Source: Bacillota bacterium
GTDB lineage: Bacteria > Bacillota > Clostridia > Acetivibrionales > DSM-2933
NCBI GenBank assembly: GCA_023430975.1
Contig: JAEYYB010000171.1
Span: 1-64,000, forward strand
DNA length: 64,000 bases
Reading direction: 5' to 3'
This document shows positions 44,946-53,948 of this stretch, piece by piece. The notes under the pieces were generated by a model. The model did no database searches. It had not been told where the DNA came from and saw only the letters and a list, made by a program, of their open reading frames with translations. The position numbers were made by a program, and so were the translations under genes. How positions within the stretch are numbered: the stretch's first letter is position 1; each line of letters begins with the position of its first letter.

Positions 44946-46496
44946 ATGGCAAATATAGACAAAATAAATGAGCTCCATGCGAAAAAGGAAAGTATCAGTC
45001 TTGGCGGAGGTGCCGACAAGATTGCAAAACAGCATGAAAGCGGAAAAATGACTGCAAGAGAAAGATTAAATGTACTTTTTGATGAAAACAGCTTTGTTGA
45101 AATTGATGCATTTGTTGAGACTAGAAGCATTGAGTTTGGTATGCAGAAAAAAAAGGTGCCTGGCGATGGGGTTGTAACCGGATATGGTACGGTTAACGGT
45201 CGTCTGGTGTTTGTTTCCTCACAGGACTTTACAGTTATAGGCGGTTCTTTGGGAGAAATGCATGCCAAGAAAATAACAAAAGTTATGGATATGGCAATGA
45301 AAATGGGAGCACCATTTTTAAGTATCAACGACTCGGGTGGTGCCAGAATTGAAGAAGGTATAGACTCACTAAGCGGTTTTGGAGATATTTTCTTCAGAAA
45401 TACCCTTGCATCTGGAGTTATTCCCCAGATATCTGTCATTATGGGACCATGTGCAGGTGGTGCAGTTTATTCTCCAGCAATAACAGATTTTATATTCATG
45501 GTTGAGAAGACCAGCCAGATGTTTATTACAGGCCCGCAGGTTATAAAAGCTGTTACAGGCGAAGACGTTAGCTTTGAAAAGCTCGGCGGAGCAGATACAC
45601 ATAACTCCACAAGCGGTGTTGCTCACTTTAAGAGCAACAGCGAATTGGAATGTATAGAGGAAATAAAGAGGCTTATAGGATTCCTGCCTGATAATAACCT
45701 TTCCGATACACCATATGAGCCAAAAGGTGACGATTTAAACAGGATTGACGAAGAATTGAACGAGATAATTCCTGAAGGAGCCAACAAGCCTTATGACATG
45801 TTGGATGTTATAACAAAGATCGTTGATAACGGAGATTTTCTTGAGATACAAAAGCATTTTGCAAAAAACATCATTATAGGATTGGGTAGATTGAACGGCG
45901 GTACTGTCGGTATAGTAGCAAACCAGCCAAAATTCATGGCAGGGGCATTAGATGTTAATTCTTCCGATAAGGCAGCACGTTTTGTACGTTTCTGCGATGC
46001 CTTCAATATTCCTGTGATAACTTTTACCGATGTTCCAGGTTATCTTCCAGGAGTAGGACAGGAGCATAACGGTGTTATCAGACACGGTGCAAAGCTTCTT
46101 TACTCCTTCTCCGAAGCTACAGTTCCAAAGATAAATGTAATATTGAGAAAAGCTTATGGCGGTGCTTATATAGCTATGAACAGCAAGCATTTGGGTGCAG
46201 ATATGGTATTGGCATGGCCAAGTGCTGAAATAGCTGTTATGGGTCCTGATGGTGCTGCAAATATAATATTCAGAAAAGAAATTCAATCTGCAGAGAACCC
46301 TGTTGAAGCAAGAACAGCAAAGATTGAAGAATATAGGAGCAAGTTCTCAAACCCTTATGTTGCTGCATCAAGGGGATATGTTGATGATGTTATTGAACCT
46401 GCAACAACAAGGATAAGACTTATAAATGCACTTGAAATGCTTTCAAGCAAGCGTGAGAACAGACCTGCCAAAAAGCATGGAAACATTCCTCTTTAA
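44946..46496 (+). CDS. Acyl-CoA carboxyltransferase subunit (MmdA / transcarboxylase 12S type)
   Basis: The 516-aa carboxyltransferase moves CO2 between biotin and propionyl-CoA or methylmalonyl-CoA. Family features are the N-terminal KMTARERLNVLFD, the GGSLGEMHAKK segment, INDSGGARIEEG, the oxyanion-hole region GPCAGGAVYSPA, and the C-terminal crotonase repeat with VPGYLPGVGQEHNG and KAYGGAYIAM. Neighbouring small, biotin-carrier and 5S-like subunits suggest a methylmalonyl-CoA:oxaloacetate transcarboxylase. No biotin carboxylase or membrane beta subunit is present, which argues against both an ATP-driven carboxylase and a sodium pump. GGGGTGG lies before the ATG. Confidence 0.9.
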   Translation: MANIDKINELHAKKESISLGGGADKIAKQHESGKMTARERLNVLFDENSFVEIDAFVETRSIEFGMQKKKVPGDGVVTGYGTVNGRLVFVSSQDFTVIGGSLGEMHAKKITKVMDMAMKMGAPFLSINDSGGARIEEGIDSLSGFGDIFFRNTLASGVIPQISVIMGPCAGGAVYSPAITDFIFMVEKTSQMFITGPQVIKAVTGEDVSFEKLGGADTHNSTSGVAHFKSNSELECIEEIKRLIGFLPDNNLSDTPYEPKGDDLNRIDEELNEIIPEGANKPYDMLDVITKIVDNGDFLEIQKHFAKNIIIGLGRLNGGTVGIVANQPKFMAGALDVNSSDKAARFVRFCDAFNIPVITFTDVPGYLPGVGQEHNGVIRHGAKLLYSFSEATVPKINVILRKAYGGAYIAMNSKHLGADMVLAWPSAEIAVMGPDGAANIIFRKEIQSAENPVEARTAKIEEYRSKFSNPYVAASRGYVDDVIEPATTRIRLINALEMLSSKRENRPAKKHGNIPL

Positions 46497-46546
46497 TAAG
46501 GAATGACTAAAATTTATAGCGGAAGTTATATTCTTAGTCATTACAA
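46497..46546 (+). repeat. Internally deleted family A repeat, copy A6
   Basis: Outer ends AAGGAATGACTAAAA and TTCTTAGTCATTAC are joined through ATAGCGGAAGTTATA. The inner stem is gone. It starts directly after the carboxyltransferase stop codon and lies inside the operon. Confidence 0.65.
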
Positions 46547-46583
46547 AGGAAACCTGTCGTAAGACATTAAACAGGAGTAGATT

Positions 46584-46772
46584 ATGGCAAATAAGAAAAT
46601 TAACAAAATAGATGATGAAATAGTGGCGGTAATATCTGCTGCTATTGCACAAATGGATACAAGAGAAGGCTATAGGCTTGTCGTAAGAAATATAGCCAGG
46701 GTTCCGACCACATCGCCGGCTTGGAGCACTATGGGAAGAACTGAAAGGTTAGCTAGAAAGCTTAATACGTAA
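46584..46772 (+). CDS. Small soluble OadG/delta-like transcarboxylase subunit
   Basis: The 62-aa protein contains DDEIVAVISAAIAQM and ending blocks like PAWSTMGRTERL, which resemble the cytoplasmic C-terminal part of OadG/MmdD (gamma or delta) subunits of sodium-pump decarboxylases. The membrane helix of those proteins is missing. It sits between the carboxyltransferase and biotin-carrier genes, so it probably helps assemble the soluble complex. AACAGGAG is placed before the ATG. Confidence 0.6.
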   Translation: MANKKINKIDDEIVAVISAAIAQMDTREGYRLVVRNIARVPTTSPAWSTMGRTERLARKLNT

Positions 46773-46795
46773 CATTAGACGGGAGGATAAATAAT

Positions 46796-47194
46796 ATGAA
46801 AAAATATATGATAAAGGTTAATGGAAACCAGTATGAGGTTGAAGTAGAAGAAGTAAAGGTTGAATCAGCAGCTCCTTCAGTAGCACCTGTGAAGGCAGCA
46901 TCTGTAGCAGCACCTGCTGCGGCACCGGCGGCAACTCCAGCAGCGGCAGCTCCAAAGAAAGACACTGCTGTTCCCCAGGGAGCAACAACTGTAAACGCTC
47001 CAATGCCTGGAACAATTCTTAAGGTGAATGTTAATGCAGGGGATACAGTTAAAAAGGGTCAGGTACTTTTGATACTTGAAGCTATGAAAATGGAAAATGA
47101 AATTACAGCACCACAGGACGGAACAGTAGCTTCCGTTAATGTCGGAAAGGGTACAGCAGTAAGTGCCGGAGACGTTATGGTTTCCATATCCTAA
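46796..47194 (+). CDS. Biotin carrier protein (transcarboxylase 1.3S type)
   Basis: The 132-aa protein has an N-terminal segment (1-25), a flexible Ala/Pro-rich linker (about 25-62) and a biotinyl domain (about 65-132). The modified Lys98 lies in LEAMKMENE. It carries CO2 between the two carboxyltransferase partners encoded on either side. GGGAGG is upstream of the ATG and the gene is 23 bases after the small subunit. Confidence 0.95.
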   Translation: MKKYMIKVNGNQYEVEVEEVKVESAAPSVAPVKAASVAAPAAAPAATPAAAAPKKDTAVPQGATTVNAPMPGTILKVNVNAGDTVKKGQVLLILEAMKMENEITAPQDGTVASVNVGKGTAVSAGDVMVSIS

Positions 47195-47251
47195 TAGCAT
47201 TTGTGAAAGAATGAATTATACCTAAATAGATTTGAGGAAGGTTGGTGTCAT

Positions 47252-48646
47252 ATGCCGAAGGTTGGTATTACGGAAACGGTTTTAAGGGATGCTCATCAAT
47301 CCCTTATAGCAACCAGAATGAAAATTGATGATATGCTTCCTATATTGGAGAAATTGGATAGTGTTGGCTACCACTCCCTTGAGGCATGGGGAGGAGCAAC
47401 TTTCGATGCTTGCTTAAGGTTCCTTGACGAGGATCCATGGGAAAGGCTTAGAAAAATCAGGAGCAAAACTAAAACTAAGCTTCAAATGCTTTTGAGAGGC
47501 CAGAACATATTAGCATATAAGAATTTTGCAGATGATGTTGTTGAATATTTTGTACAGAAGTCCATTGCAAACGGTATTGATATACTTAGAATATTTGATG
47601 CATTGAATGATCCGAGAAATATTGAAACAGCCATAAAGGCTTGTAAAAAGGAAGGCGGTCATGCACAGGGAACTGTTTGCTATACAATAAGTCCTGTTCA
47701 CAGCCTCCAGCATTTTGTAAATGATGCAAAGCAGTTGGTGGAAATGGGAAGCGATTCCATATGCATAAAGGATATGGCAGGCCTTTTGACTCCATATGCA
47801 GCATTTGAGCTGGTAAAAGCAATCAAGGAAAATGTGAAGGTGCCTGTGCAGCTTCATACCCATTATACAAGCGGAGTGGGTTCAATGACATACCTTAAGG
47901 CTATAGAAGCCGGTGTTGACGTAGTTGATTGTGCTATATCACCAATGGCCCTTGGTACTTCACAACCTGCAACAGAACCTCTTGTAGCGACTTTGAAAAA
48001 TACTCCCTTTGATACAGGCCTTGATTTGGGCTTGTTGAGTGAAATTGCAGAATACTTCAGACCAATAAAGGATAAGTATTTGGAAAGTGGACTACTGGAT
48101 GTCAAGGTTATGGGAGTAGATGTAAATGCACTTATTTATCAGGTTCCCGGAGGAATGCTCTCCAATCTGGTATCCCAGCTTAAACAGTCCAATGCTGTTG
48201 ACAAATATGAGGAAGTGTTAAAAGAAGTGCCTAGAGTGAGGGAAGACTTCGGTTATCCTCCGCTTGTAACACCTACCAGCCAGATCGTTGGAACACAGGC
48301 TGTTTTAAATGTACTTATGGGTGAAAGATACAAGATGGTTCCTAAGGAATCAAAAGCACTGGTTAAGGGCGAATACGGCAAGACTCCTGCACCAATACCG
48401 GAGGAAATAACCCAAAAGATATTGGGAGACGAGAAGCCAATTACATGTAGGCCTGCTGATTTGTTATCACCTGAACTTGACGGAATAAGAGATCAGATGA
48501 AGGAATATTTGGAGCAGGAAGAAGATGTATTGTCATATGCTTTGTTCCCACAAGTGGCAGAGAATTTCTTCAAGCTGCGTCAAGCCGGTAAATATGGTAT
48601 TGACAGCAATTTGGTAGATTATAAAGACAAGGTTCATCCTGTATAA
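47252..48646 (+). CDS. Pyruvate/oxaloacetate carboxyltransferase (transcarboxylase 5S / OadA-PycB type)
   Basis: The 464-aa protein transfers CO2 between biotin and pyruvate/oxaloacetate. The TIM-barrel domain starts ITETVLRDAHQSLIATRM with the metal-binding Asp, followed by LEAWGGATFD, LLRGQNILAY and the second metal site in LHTHYTSG. The C-terminal conserved carboxylase domain follows. It has no attached biotinyl domain, which fits the separate carrier encoded just upstream. With its neighbours it could link oxaloacetate or pyruvate metabolism to methylmalonyl-CoA without ATP. The gene ends before a strong terminator, closing a four-gene operon. Confidence 0.93.
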   Translation: MPKVGITETVLRDAHQSLIATRMKIDDMLPILEKLDSVGYHSLEAWGGATFDACLRFLDEDPWERLRKIRSKTKTKLQMLLRGQNILAYKNFADDVVEYFVQKSIANGIDILRIFDALNDPRNIETAIKACKKEGGHAQGTVCYTISPVHSLQHFVNDAKQLVEMGSDSICIKDMAGLLTPYAAFELVKAIKENVKVPVQLHTHYTSGVGSMTYLKAIEAGVDVVDCAISPMALGTSQPATEPLVATLKNTPFDTGLDLGLLSEIAEYFRPIKDKYLESGLLDVKVMGVDVNALIYQVPGGMLSNLVSQLKQSNAVDKYEEVLKEVPRVREDFGYPPLVTPTSQIVGTQAVLNVLMGERYKMVPKESKALVKGEYGKTPAPIPEEITQKILGDEKPITCRPADLLSPELDGIRDQMKEYLEQEEDVLSYALFPQVAENFFKLRQAGKYGIDSNLVDYKDKVHPV

Positions 48647-48700
48647 GGGTTTGAAATTCTAAAAATATATGTAAAATAATTATTGCAAAACATATAGATA

Positions 48701-48745
48701 AAGACACGGCAATTTGGTGGTTTACCATATTGCCGTGTCTTTTTT
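48701..48745 (+). terminator. Terminator of the transcarboxylase operon
   Basis: A perfect 13-bp stem, AAGACACGGCAAT and complement, followed by TTTTTT. Confidence 0.92.
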
Positions 48746-48765
48746 ATGGAGTATTGCCAATACTA

Positions 48766-49272
48766 CTAAAATTCTCCTTTTTTTTCAGATCTTCCGAAGA
48801 TGAAAAACACTCCAAGTATTATTAAAATTACAGGAACATATAAATTGCGTGCTGCAAAGGATGTGAATCTATTAATAAACATTATTGCAAATGAACTGCC
48901 GCCAATGGCTGTAAGGATTCCTACAGGTACGAGCAGCCCTTTTGGTCTTCCTGAAAAAAGATATAGTTGGAACAATCCGACTGCAACTGCCAGTGGATAA
49001 AATGGCCATGTCACATCTGAAAATCTCCAATGTGTAAAGGTTTCAAAGAAGAACAGAAGACCGAGTGATGTAAGGATTCCTCCAGGTACCAATAAGCCAG
49101 GTGCTTTGTTTGTGGTAAAGTAATTGAATTCAAATACAAGGCCGAGTCCAAGTACAAACATAGGCCACATATAAGTCATGCTAAAAAAGTTTGTGTGGAA
49201 AAAGTTATTGTAAAGCAGGATGCCCCCTACCACCAATAATATTATTCCTAACGTGGGGTTATTTCTTTTCAT
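48766..49272 (-). CDS. LiaF/DUF5668-like membrane protein
   Basis: The 168-aa protein is mostly hydrophobic, with about five membrane segments such as LGIILLVVGGILLYNNFF and a repeated pattern GLLVPGGILTSLGLLF / GLLVPVGILTAIGG. This resembles the LiaI-LiaF-like transmembrane region (DUF5668), found in proteins that respond to envelope stress. The C-terminal LiaF domain is missing. I take the start as MKRNNPT at 49272, since an upstream frame to 49392 codes an unusual tail-like sequence and AAGGGATGG lies before 49272. It is convergent with the transcarboxylase operon. The function is unknown. Confidence 0.65.
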   Translation of the reverse strand: MKRNNPTLGIILLVVGGILLYNNFFHTNFFSMTYMWPMFVLGLGLVFEFNYFTTNKAPGLLVPGGILTSLGLLFFFETFTHWRFSDVTWPFYPLAVAVGLFQLYLFSGRPKGLLVPVGILTAIGGSSFAIMFINRFTSFAARNLYVPVILIILGVFFIFGRSEKKGEF

Positions 49273-49499
49273 AAAAACATCCATCCCTTCTGAAAAATAA
49301 AAAATTTTAGTTACTCCCTTAATAAAACTTATAAAGTACTTTCTATAAAAACAATACATTAGAATCACATATGTCATTTTTAGTACTTTCATAAATATAT
49401 ACGCATTGAAATTTAAAAAGTCTTATAATTTTTTAGAAAAAATAAAAAATATTAATGCCGACATAAGAATATTGATATCAGGCATTAATATATATGTTT

Positions 49500-49540
49500 T
49501 AAATTATAAGTGTTAACAATCTTACAATTATCACTTTAAT
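49500..49540 (+). mobile_element. Internally deleted B element, copy B8
   Basis: TTATAAGTGTTAACAATCTT is joined to ACAATTATCACTTTAAT, so both ends remain and the core is lost. Confidence 0.5.
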
Positions 49541-49579
49541 TTGTCGCTTTAATTAAAATAATCCTTTTTATCTATAAAA

Positions 49580-50713
49580 TCACTTTGATATGACACCTTT
49601 TTTGTCAATTTTTGTGCTGAACGATAGCTGCTGGAGTTTATCAAATAGCTGTTTTTGCTTGCTTTTATCCTTAACAAGTACCGGGCGGTAGTTATCAATG
49701 GAGCATGGTGATATTGATGCTGTAAATGCTTTGTCCTTATTAAACTCTACATTTAGGATCATTGTATCGTTTTTTACATTTGTGAAGACAAAGTTACCAA
49801 GGCTGTACGCAATCAATTTTCCCTTATAATATTCAAAACCCTGAAGGACGTGAGGGTGTGAACCAATAACCAGGTCGGCTCCGCTGTCTATGTATTTGTT
49901 TGCAAGGTTTCTTTGATAAGTATCGGGTTTTGTGTTTCGTTCAGTACCCCAGTGCACGTAAACTACAACAATATCTGATTTCTTTTTCGCACTGCTTATT
50001 TCAGAAAGAAGCCTTGTAGGGTTATAGGTTGTAGCAACACCAGGCTTGTTTTTTCCGGCGGCCCATTCAACTACAGGAATAACATGGCTTGAACCTAAGA
50101 TAGCTACATTGAATCCATTTACGTTATAGTATTTTGCCATGCTTGCCTTATCAATATCATGGCCTGCGCCGACATATTTTATTCCGGCTTTATCCAGGTA
50201 GGTAAAGGTATCAAGCATTGCATCCTTTCCAAAGTCAAGAACATGATTGTTAGCAAGGGTAACAATATCTATACCTGCAGATTTAAGAACATCCACACTC
50301 CCGGGCTTGGCACGGAAGGTGTATTGTTTGTCCTTCGCTTTAGTACCTCTTGTGCTGATAGGGCATTCAAGGTTTATCATTGAAATGTCAGCACCTGAAA
50401 GAATCGGTTTGACATCTGATAATATGAAATTTGCCCCTTTGTTGCTGATAACATTGGCTACGCTCCTATCGAGCAATACATCTCCGGCAAAGGAAAGCGA
50501 CAAGGTGTCCTTTTTGTTTGAGGGTGTTTTTGCAATAGTAGGTGTTGCAATAATGGGTGTGGCAACAATGGGTGTGGCAATTTGTTTTTTCGTAGGTGAA
50601 TTGCTTTCGGGGTTTTTGCCTTGTGCCGGATTGTTAACGGCATAATCGTAGGCAAAAAATATACCTGCTGATGAAACTATTAAAATAAATATAACAAAAA
50701 GTGCTTTTTTCAA
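49580..50713 (-). CDS. CapA-family (PGA_cap metallophosphatase-like) protein
   Basis: The 377-aa protein has an N-terminal membrane anchor or signal (LFVIFILIVSSAGIFFAYDY), then a short repeat linker ATPIVATPIIATPTIAKTP, then the CapA domain (about 70-360). The domain shows SLSFAGDVLLDRSV, INLECPIS, LANNHVLDFG, VYVHWGTE and GSHPHVLQG, the metal-site motifs of the family. Members include poly-gamma-glutamate capsule protein CapA, but most are uncharacterised, and no capB or capC lies nearby. It therefore probably modifies cell-surface material. The start is a TTG at 50713 with GAAAGGAAG upstream; no ATG fits. Confidence 0.85.
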   Translation of the reverse strand: MKKALFVIFILIVSSAGIFFAYDYAVNNPAQGKNPESNSPTKKQIATPIVATPIIATPTIAKTPSNKKDTLSLSFAGDVLLDRSVANVISNKGANFILSDVKPILSGADISMINLECPISTRGTKAKDKQYTFRAKPGSVDVLKSAGIDIVTLANNHVLDFGKDAMLDTFTYLDKAGIKYVGAGHDIDKASMAKYYNVNGFNVAILGSSHVIPVVEWAAGKNKPGVATTYNPTRLLSEISSAKKKSDIVVVYVHWGTERNTKPDTYQRNLANKYIDSGADLVIGSHPHVLQGFEYYKGKLIAYSLGNFVFTNVKNDTMILNVEFNKDKAFTASISPCSIDNYRPVLVKDKSKQKQLFDKLQQLSFSTKIDKKGVISK

Positions 50714-51029
50714 ATGTGTTCTTCCTTTCGGTGTTTGGATTAGATTTTTAAAACTTTACAAATTCTATTATATAAATAAAACAAAAAATAATCTATACTA
50801 AAAGCGATTAATGTTAGTTTATTAACAATTATAATATGAAAGAAAATTAATTGCTTAATAATTAATAAGCATTCATTGTGAATATATTGATTTTTGTGCT
50901 ATAAAAATGTAATATTATCAGTAATGGGTTAGACCAAAAATGAAACGATTTTGTTCCAATAATTAAGCAGTAAATAAATGAGTAATAATGGAAGGTTAAT
51001 ATACTAATTATATAAGATGGAGTGGGCAT
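50714..51029. promoter_or_regulatory. Divergent intergenic region with a possible promoter for the RpiR gene
   Basis: TTGATT (50888-50893) and TAATAT (50910-50915), 16 bases apart, face the regulator gene about 115 bp downstream. The rest is AT-rich. No convincing operator palindrome or RNA gene was seen. Confidence 0.35.
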
Positions 51030-51926
51030 ATGGATAAGACAAACGATTTGATAAAAAAGCTTCAAGATAATATGAATGAATTTAGCAAGGGACAAAAACT
51101 AATTGCATGGTATATTATAAATCATTATGGAAAAGCTGCATACATGACAGCTGCCAAGCTAGGAGAAGATGTAGGAGTCAGTGAATCCACTGTAGTAAGG
51201 TTTGCAAATGAATTAGGATATGATGGATACCCTAAATTGCAAAAGGTTTTACAGGAACTAATTAAAAGCAAGCTTACGGCAGTACAGAGATTGGAGGTTT
51301 CATCCAACAGAATAGGTGATGAAAATATCTTAAAAAGTGTTTTAAGCTCTGATATGGAAAAAATTAAAATAACCATGGAGGAAATAGATCAAAACAGTTT
51401 TAACAATACTATTGAGACAATACTAAATGCAAAAAAAATATATATTCTTGGGGTAAGAAGCTCAGCACCGCTGGCAAGCTTTTTAGGCTTTTATTTCAAC
51501 CTTATATTTGACAATGTAAGGCTTGTCCACACAACTAGTGTGAGCGAGATATTTGAACAGATTATAAATGCAACAAGCGGTGATGTAGTTATAGGAATAA
51601 GCTTTCCAAGGTATTCCAAGAGAACAATTAAAGCTATGCAATTTGCAAAGGACCAAGGTGCTTCTGTGGTTGCAATTACTGATAGTTATGATTCTCCTGT
51701 TGCACAATTTGCCAACAGTTCACTTATTGCACGAAGTGACATGGCTTCTTTTGCAGACTCCCTTGTAGCTCCTTTAAGCGTAATAAATGCACTTATTGTT
51801 GCCGTAGGAATGAGAAGGAAGGAACACTTGTTTAAAACCTTTGAGAAGCTCGAGAACATATGGGATGAGTATCAGGTTTATGAAAAACCGGATAATGTTG
51901 ACCAGTTCAGAAAGGCTGATTTTTAA
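51030..51926 (+). CDS. RpiR/MurR-family transcriptional regulator
   Basis: The 298-aa protein has an N-terminal HTH_6 domain (about 5-80), with KGQKLIAWYIINHYGKAAYM and VGVSESTVVRFANELGYDGY as the helix-turn-helix. A SIS sugar-phosphate-binding domain (about 125-260) follows, including IYILGVRSSAPLASF and DVVIGISFPRYSKRT. Such proteins sense phosphosugars and control sugar or cell-wall amino-sugar metabolism. The target is not visible here, because neighbours are a CapA-like gene and a flavoprotein. GGAGTGGG lies just upstream of the ATG. Confidence 0.9.
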   Translation: MDKTNDLIKKLQDNMNEFSKGQKLIAWYIINHYGKAAYMTAAKLGEDVGVSESTVVRFANELGYDGYPKLQKVLQELIKSKLTAVQRLEVSSNRIGDENILKSVLSSDMEKIKITMEEIDQNSFNNTIETILNAKKIYILGVRSSAPLASFLGFYFNLIFDNVRLVHTTSVSEIFEQIINATSGDVVIGISFPRYSKRTIKAMQFAKDQGASVVAITDSYDSPVAQFANSSLIARSDMASFADSLVAPLSVINALIVAVGMRRKEHLFKTFEKLENIWDEYQVYEKPDNVDQFRKADF

Positions 51927-51952
51927 TTTTTGGGAAATTATTGTGTTTTTTA

Positions 51953-52053
51953 GGGAATGACTTAAATACTACTTTCGATTTCTACTAGTGTGTTGACGAG
52001 TTAAGTCAGTATTCAAGCGAAATTTGTAGAGTAAGTTATATTTTGGTAATTCC
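51953..52053 (+). repeat. Palindromic repeat family A, copy A7
   Basis: GGGAATGACTTAAATACTAC, an inner TGTTGACGAGTTAAGTCAG, and AGCGAAATTTGTAGAGTAAG are recognisable, with several changes. It fills the gap between the regulator and the flavoprotein genes. Confidence 0.65.
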
Positions 52054-52076
52054 TATTATTAATTGGGAGCGGGAGT

Positions 52077-53306
52077 ATGAAAAAAAAAGTTTTTGTAATA
52101 GGCGGCGGTCCTGCAGGAATAATGGCTGCAGGAAAGGCTAGCGAGCTTGGAAATGATGTTGTATTATTTGAAAAAAACGATAGACTTGGGAAAAAGATTT
52201 TAATTTCAGGTAAAGGACGCTGCAACATAACCAATAATACTGATGTTGAAGGGCTAATAAAAAACACTCCTGGCAATGGTAATTTTTTATATTCTTCTTT
52301 TTACACATTTTCAAATCAGGATTTAATTGCAATGTTAAACGGATTAGGGTTAGAAACCAAGGTTGAAAGAGGTGAGAGGATTTTTCCAGTATCGGACAAC
52401 TCAAAAGATGTTGTGGATGCTTTATGGAAATTCCTAAGATTGAAAGGGGTTAGCGTCAGGCTGAATTCCCCGGTAGATAATGTTGTTACCAAAGATGGAA
52501 AAGTTAAGGGAATAATTACAAGGGACGGAAAAAAGCTTGAATGCGACTGTGTTATAGTAGCAACCGGAGGTGTTTCATATCCTGGAACGGGTTCTACAGG
52601 TGACGGTTTCAAGATGGCTAAGGAGTTAGGGCACAAGGTAATAGATTTAAAGCCATCCTTAGTGCCGCTATTGGCGAAGGAAAAGTGGGTTAAAGACCTT
52701 CAAGGCTTGTCTTTAAAAAATGTTGAAATTACACTTAAAAATTCTAAAGGAAAGAAAATATACAGTGATTTTGGAGAAATGCTTTTTACCCATTTTGGGG
52801 TATCAGGACCGCTTATACTAAGTGCCAGCAGACATATCCTTGAATACGATTATAAGGATGTTGTACTGTCCATCGACTTAAAGCCTGCCTTAAATGAGGA
52901 AAAGCTGTATGACAGATTGACTAGAGATTTTGAAAAGTATTCGAGAAAACAGTTTAAAAATGCCCTTGATGATTTGCTTCCTAGTAAGATGATACCTGTT
53001 GTTATTGATTTATCTTTGATATCGCCGGAAAAGTTTGTAAACCAGATTACAAAGGAAGAAAAAAGGAGTCTTGTGAAACTTCTTAAAAATCTGGAAATAA
53101 ACATATGCGGTGCCAGGCCTATATCTGAAGCAATTGTTACTGCCGGAGGGGTATCAACCCTGGAAATAAATCCGTCAACCATGGAATCAAAGCTAATTAA
53201 CGGGTTGTTTTTTGCAGGAGAAGTTATAGATGTTGATGCATATACAGGAGGCTTTAATCTCACTATAGCTTTTTCAACAGGATATCTAGCAGGAGCAAAT
53301 TGCTGA
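52077..53306 (+). CDS. HI0933/YhiN-like FAD-dependent oxidoreductase
   Basis: The 409-aa flavoprotein has an N-terminal dinucleotide-binding motif VIGGGPAGIMAA and the family block GKKILISGKGRCNITN near residues 39-54. Later come VIVATGGVSYPGTGSTGDG and the C-terminal GGVSTLEINPSTMESK and YTGGFNLTIAFSTGYLAG. It belongs to the HI0933-like (aminoacetone oxidase/YhiN) family, whose physiological role is unsettled. GGGAGCGGGAG precedes the ATG. An A repeat separates it from the regulator, so co-expression is uncertain. Confidence 0.9.
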   Translation: MKKKVFVIGGGPAGIMAAGKASELGNDVVLFEKNDRLGKKILISGKGRCNITNNTDVEGLIKNTPGNGNFLYSSFYTFSNQDLIAMLNGLGLETKVERGERIFPVSDNSKDVVDALWKFLRLKGVSVRLNSPVDNVVTKDGKVKGIITRDGKKLECDCVIVATGGVSYPGTGSTGDGFKMAKELGHKVIDLKPSLVPLLAKEKWVKDLQGLSLKNVEITLKNSKGKKIYSDFGEMLFTHFGVSGPLILSASRHILEYDYKDVVLSIDLKPALNEEKLYDRLTRDFEKYSRKQFKNALDDLLPSKMIPVVIDLSLISPEKFVNQITKEEKRSLVKLLKNLEINICGARPISEAIVTAGGVSTLEINPSTMESKLINGLFFAGEVIDVDAYTGGFNLTIAFSTGYLAGANC

Positions 53307-53438
53307 TAGTATTTTTTCATACCAATATGCATATAATTAAGGCATGAGATCTCAAAAATTTCCTTGGTGGGCTTTTTATGTTGGAGAGACTCACCTAAAA
53401 GGTTTGAAAACTATTAATTTGCATGGAGTGTATGAGAT

Positions 53439-53948
53439 ATGAAGATTACAGGATTTAAAGTAGCAAAAGAAAAAGATAATCAAAAAAAAAGGATTAGATC
53501 GAATTCTGAGAAGGTCTTTGTAATTACTTTTTTTGTTTTGTTTGCTTCATTGATCCTTACACAAATATTGCTTGCTGCTCCAAGTACAAGAAAACTCCTT
53601 GTAAAGGATGTTGAATTTGAGGGAAGCCCAATAGGGGTGGTAGAAAATCTTTATTCTGAGGGTGAGCTTGAACTAGAACTACAAAACATCCAAAAGGATG
53701 AGAATCTTAATGTGTTAATAAATGGAGACGAAGTAGCGGCATTTTCAAGCAAGAGCATGGTATTGAAAGTTCGAGACGGTGATGTCATAGAAATAGATGG
53801 TACGGGAACGAACAGCTCTGCTGTTATTAAAATAACTAAAAGCAGCAATAATATTGAAAACAACTGCGTTGGAAAGATATTTACTGTTGAGTCTGAACTT
53901 AAAAACCTCTTTAGGGTTAAAGTTTCTGAAGCTTTAATGGAAAATTGA
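53439..53948 (+). CDS. Hypothetical single-pass membrane protein
   Basis: The 169-aa protein has a basic N-terminus, one membrane segment (about 26-48, VFVITFFVLFASLILTQILL), and an extracytoplasmic domain of about 120 residues. Within that domain, residues about 60-130 look like a small beta-rich fold with NVLINGDEVAAFSSKS and VLKVRDGDVIEIDGTG. I do not recognise a family. GGAG lies 10 bases before the ATG. It is 132 bases after the flavoprotein gene on the same strand. Confidence 0.7.
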   Translation: MKITGFKVAKEKDNQKKRIRSNSEKVFVITFFVLFASLILTQILLAAPSTRKLLVKDVEFEGSPIGVVENLYSEGELELELQNIQKDENLNVLINGDEVAAFSSKSMVLKVRDGDVIEIDGTGTNSSAVIKITKSSNNIENNCVGKIFTVESELKNLFRVKVSEALMEN

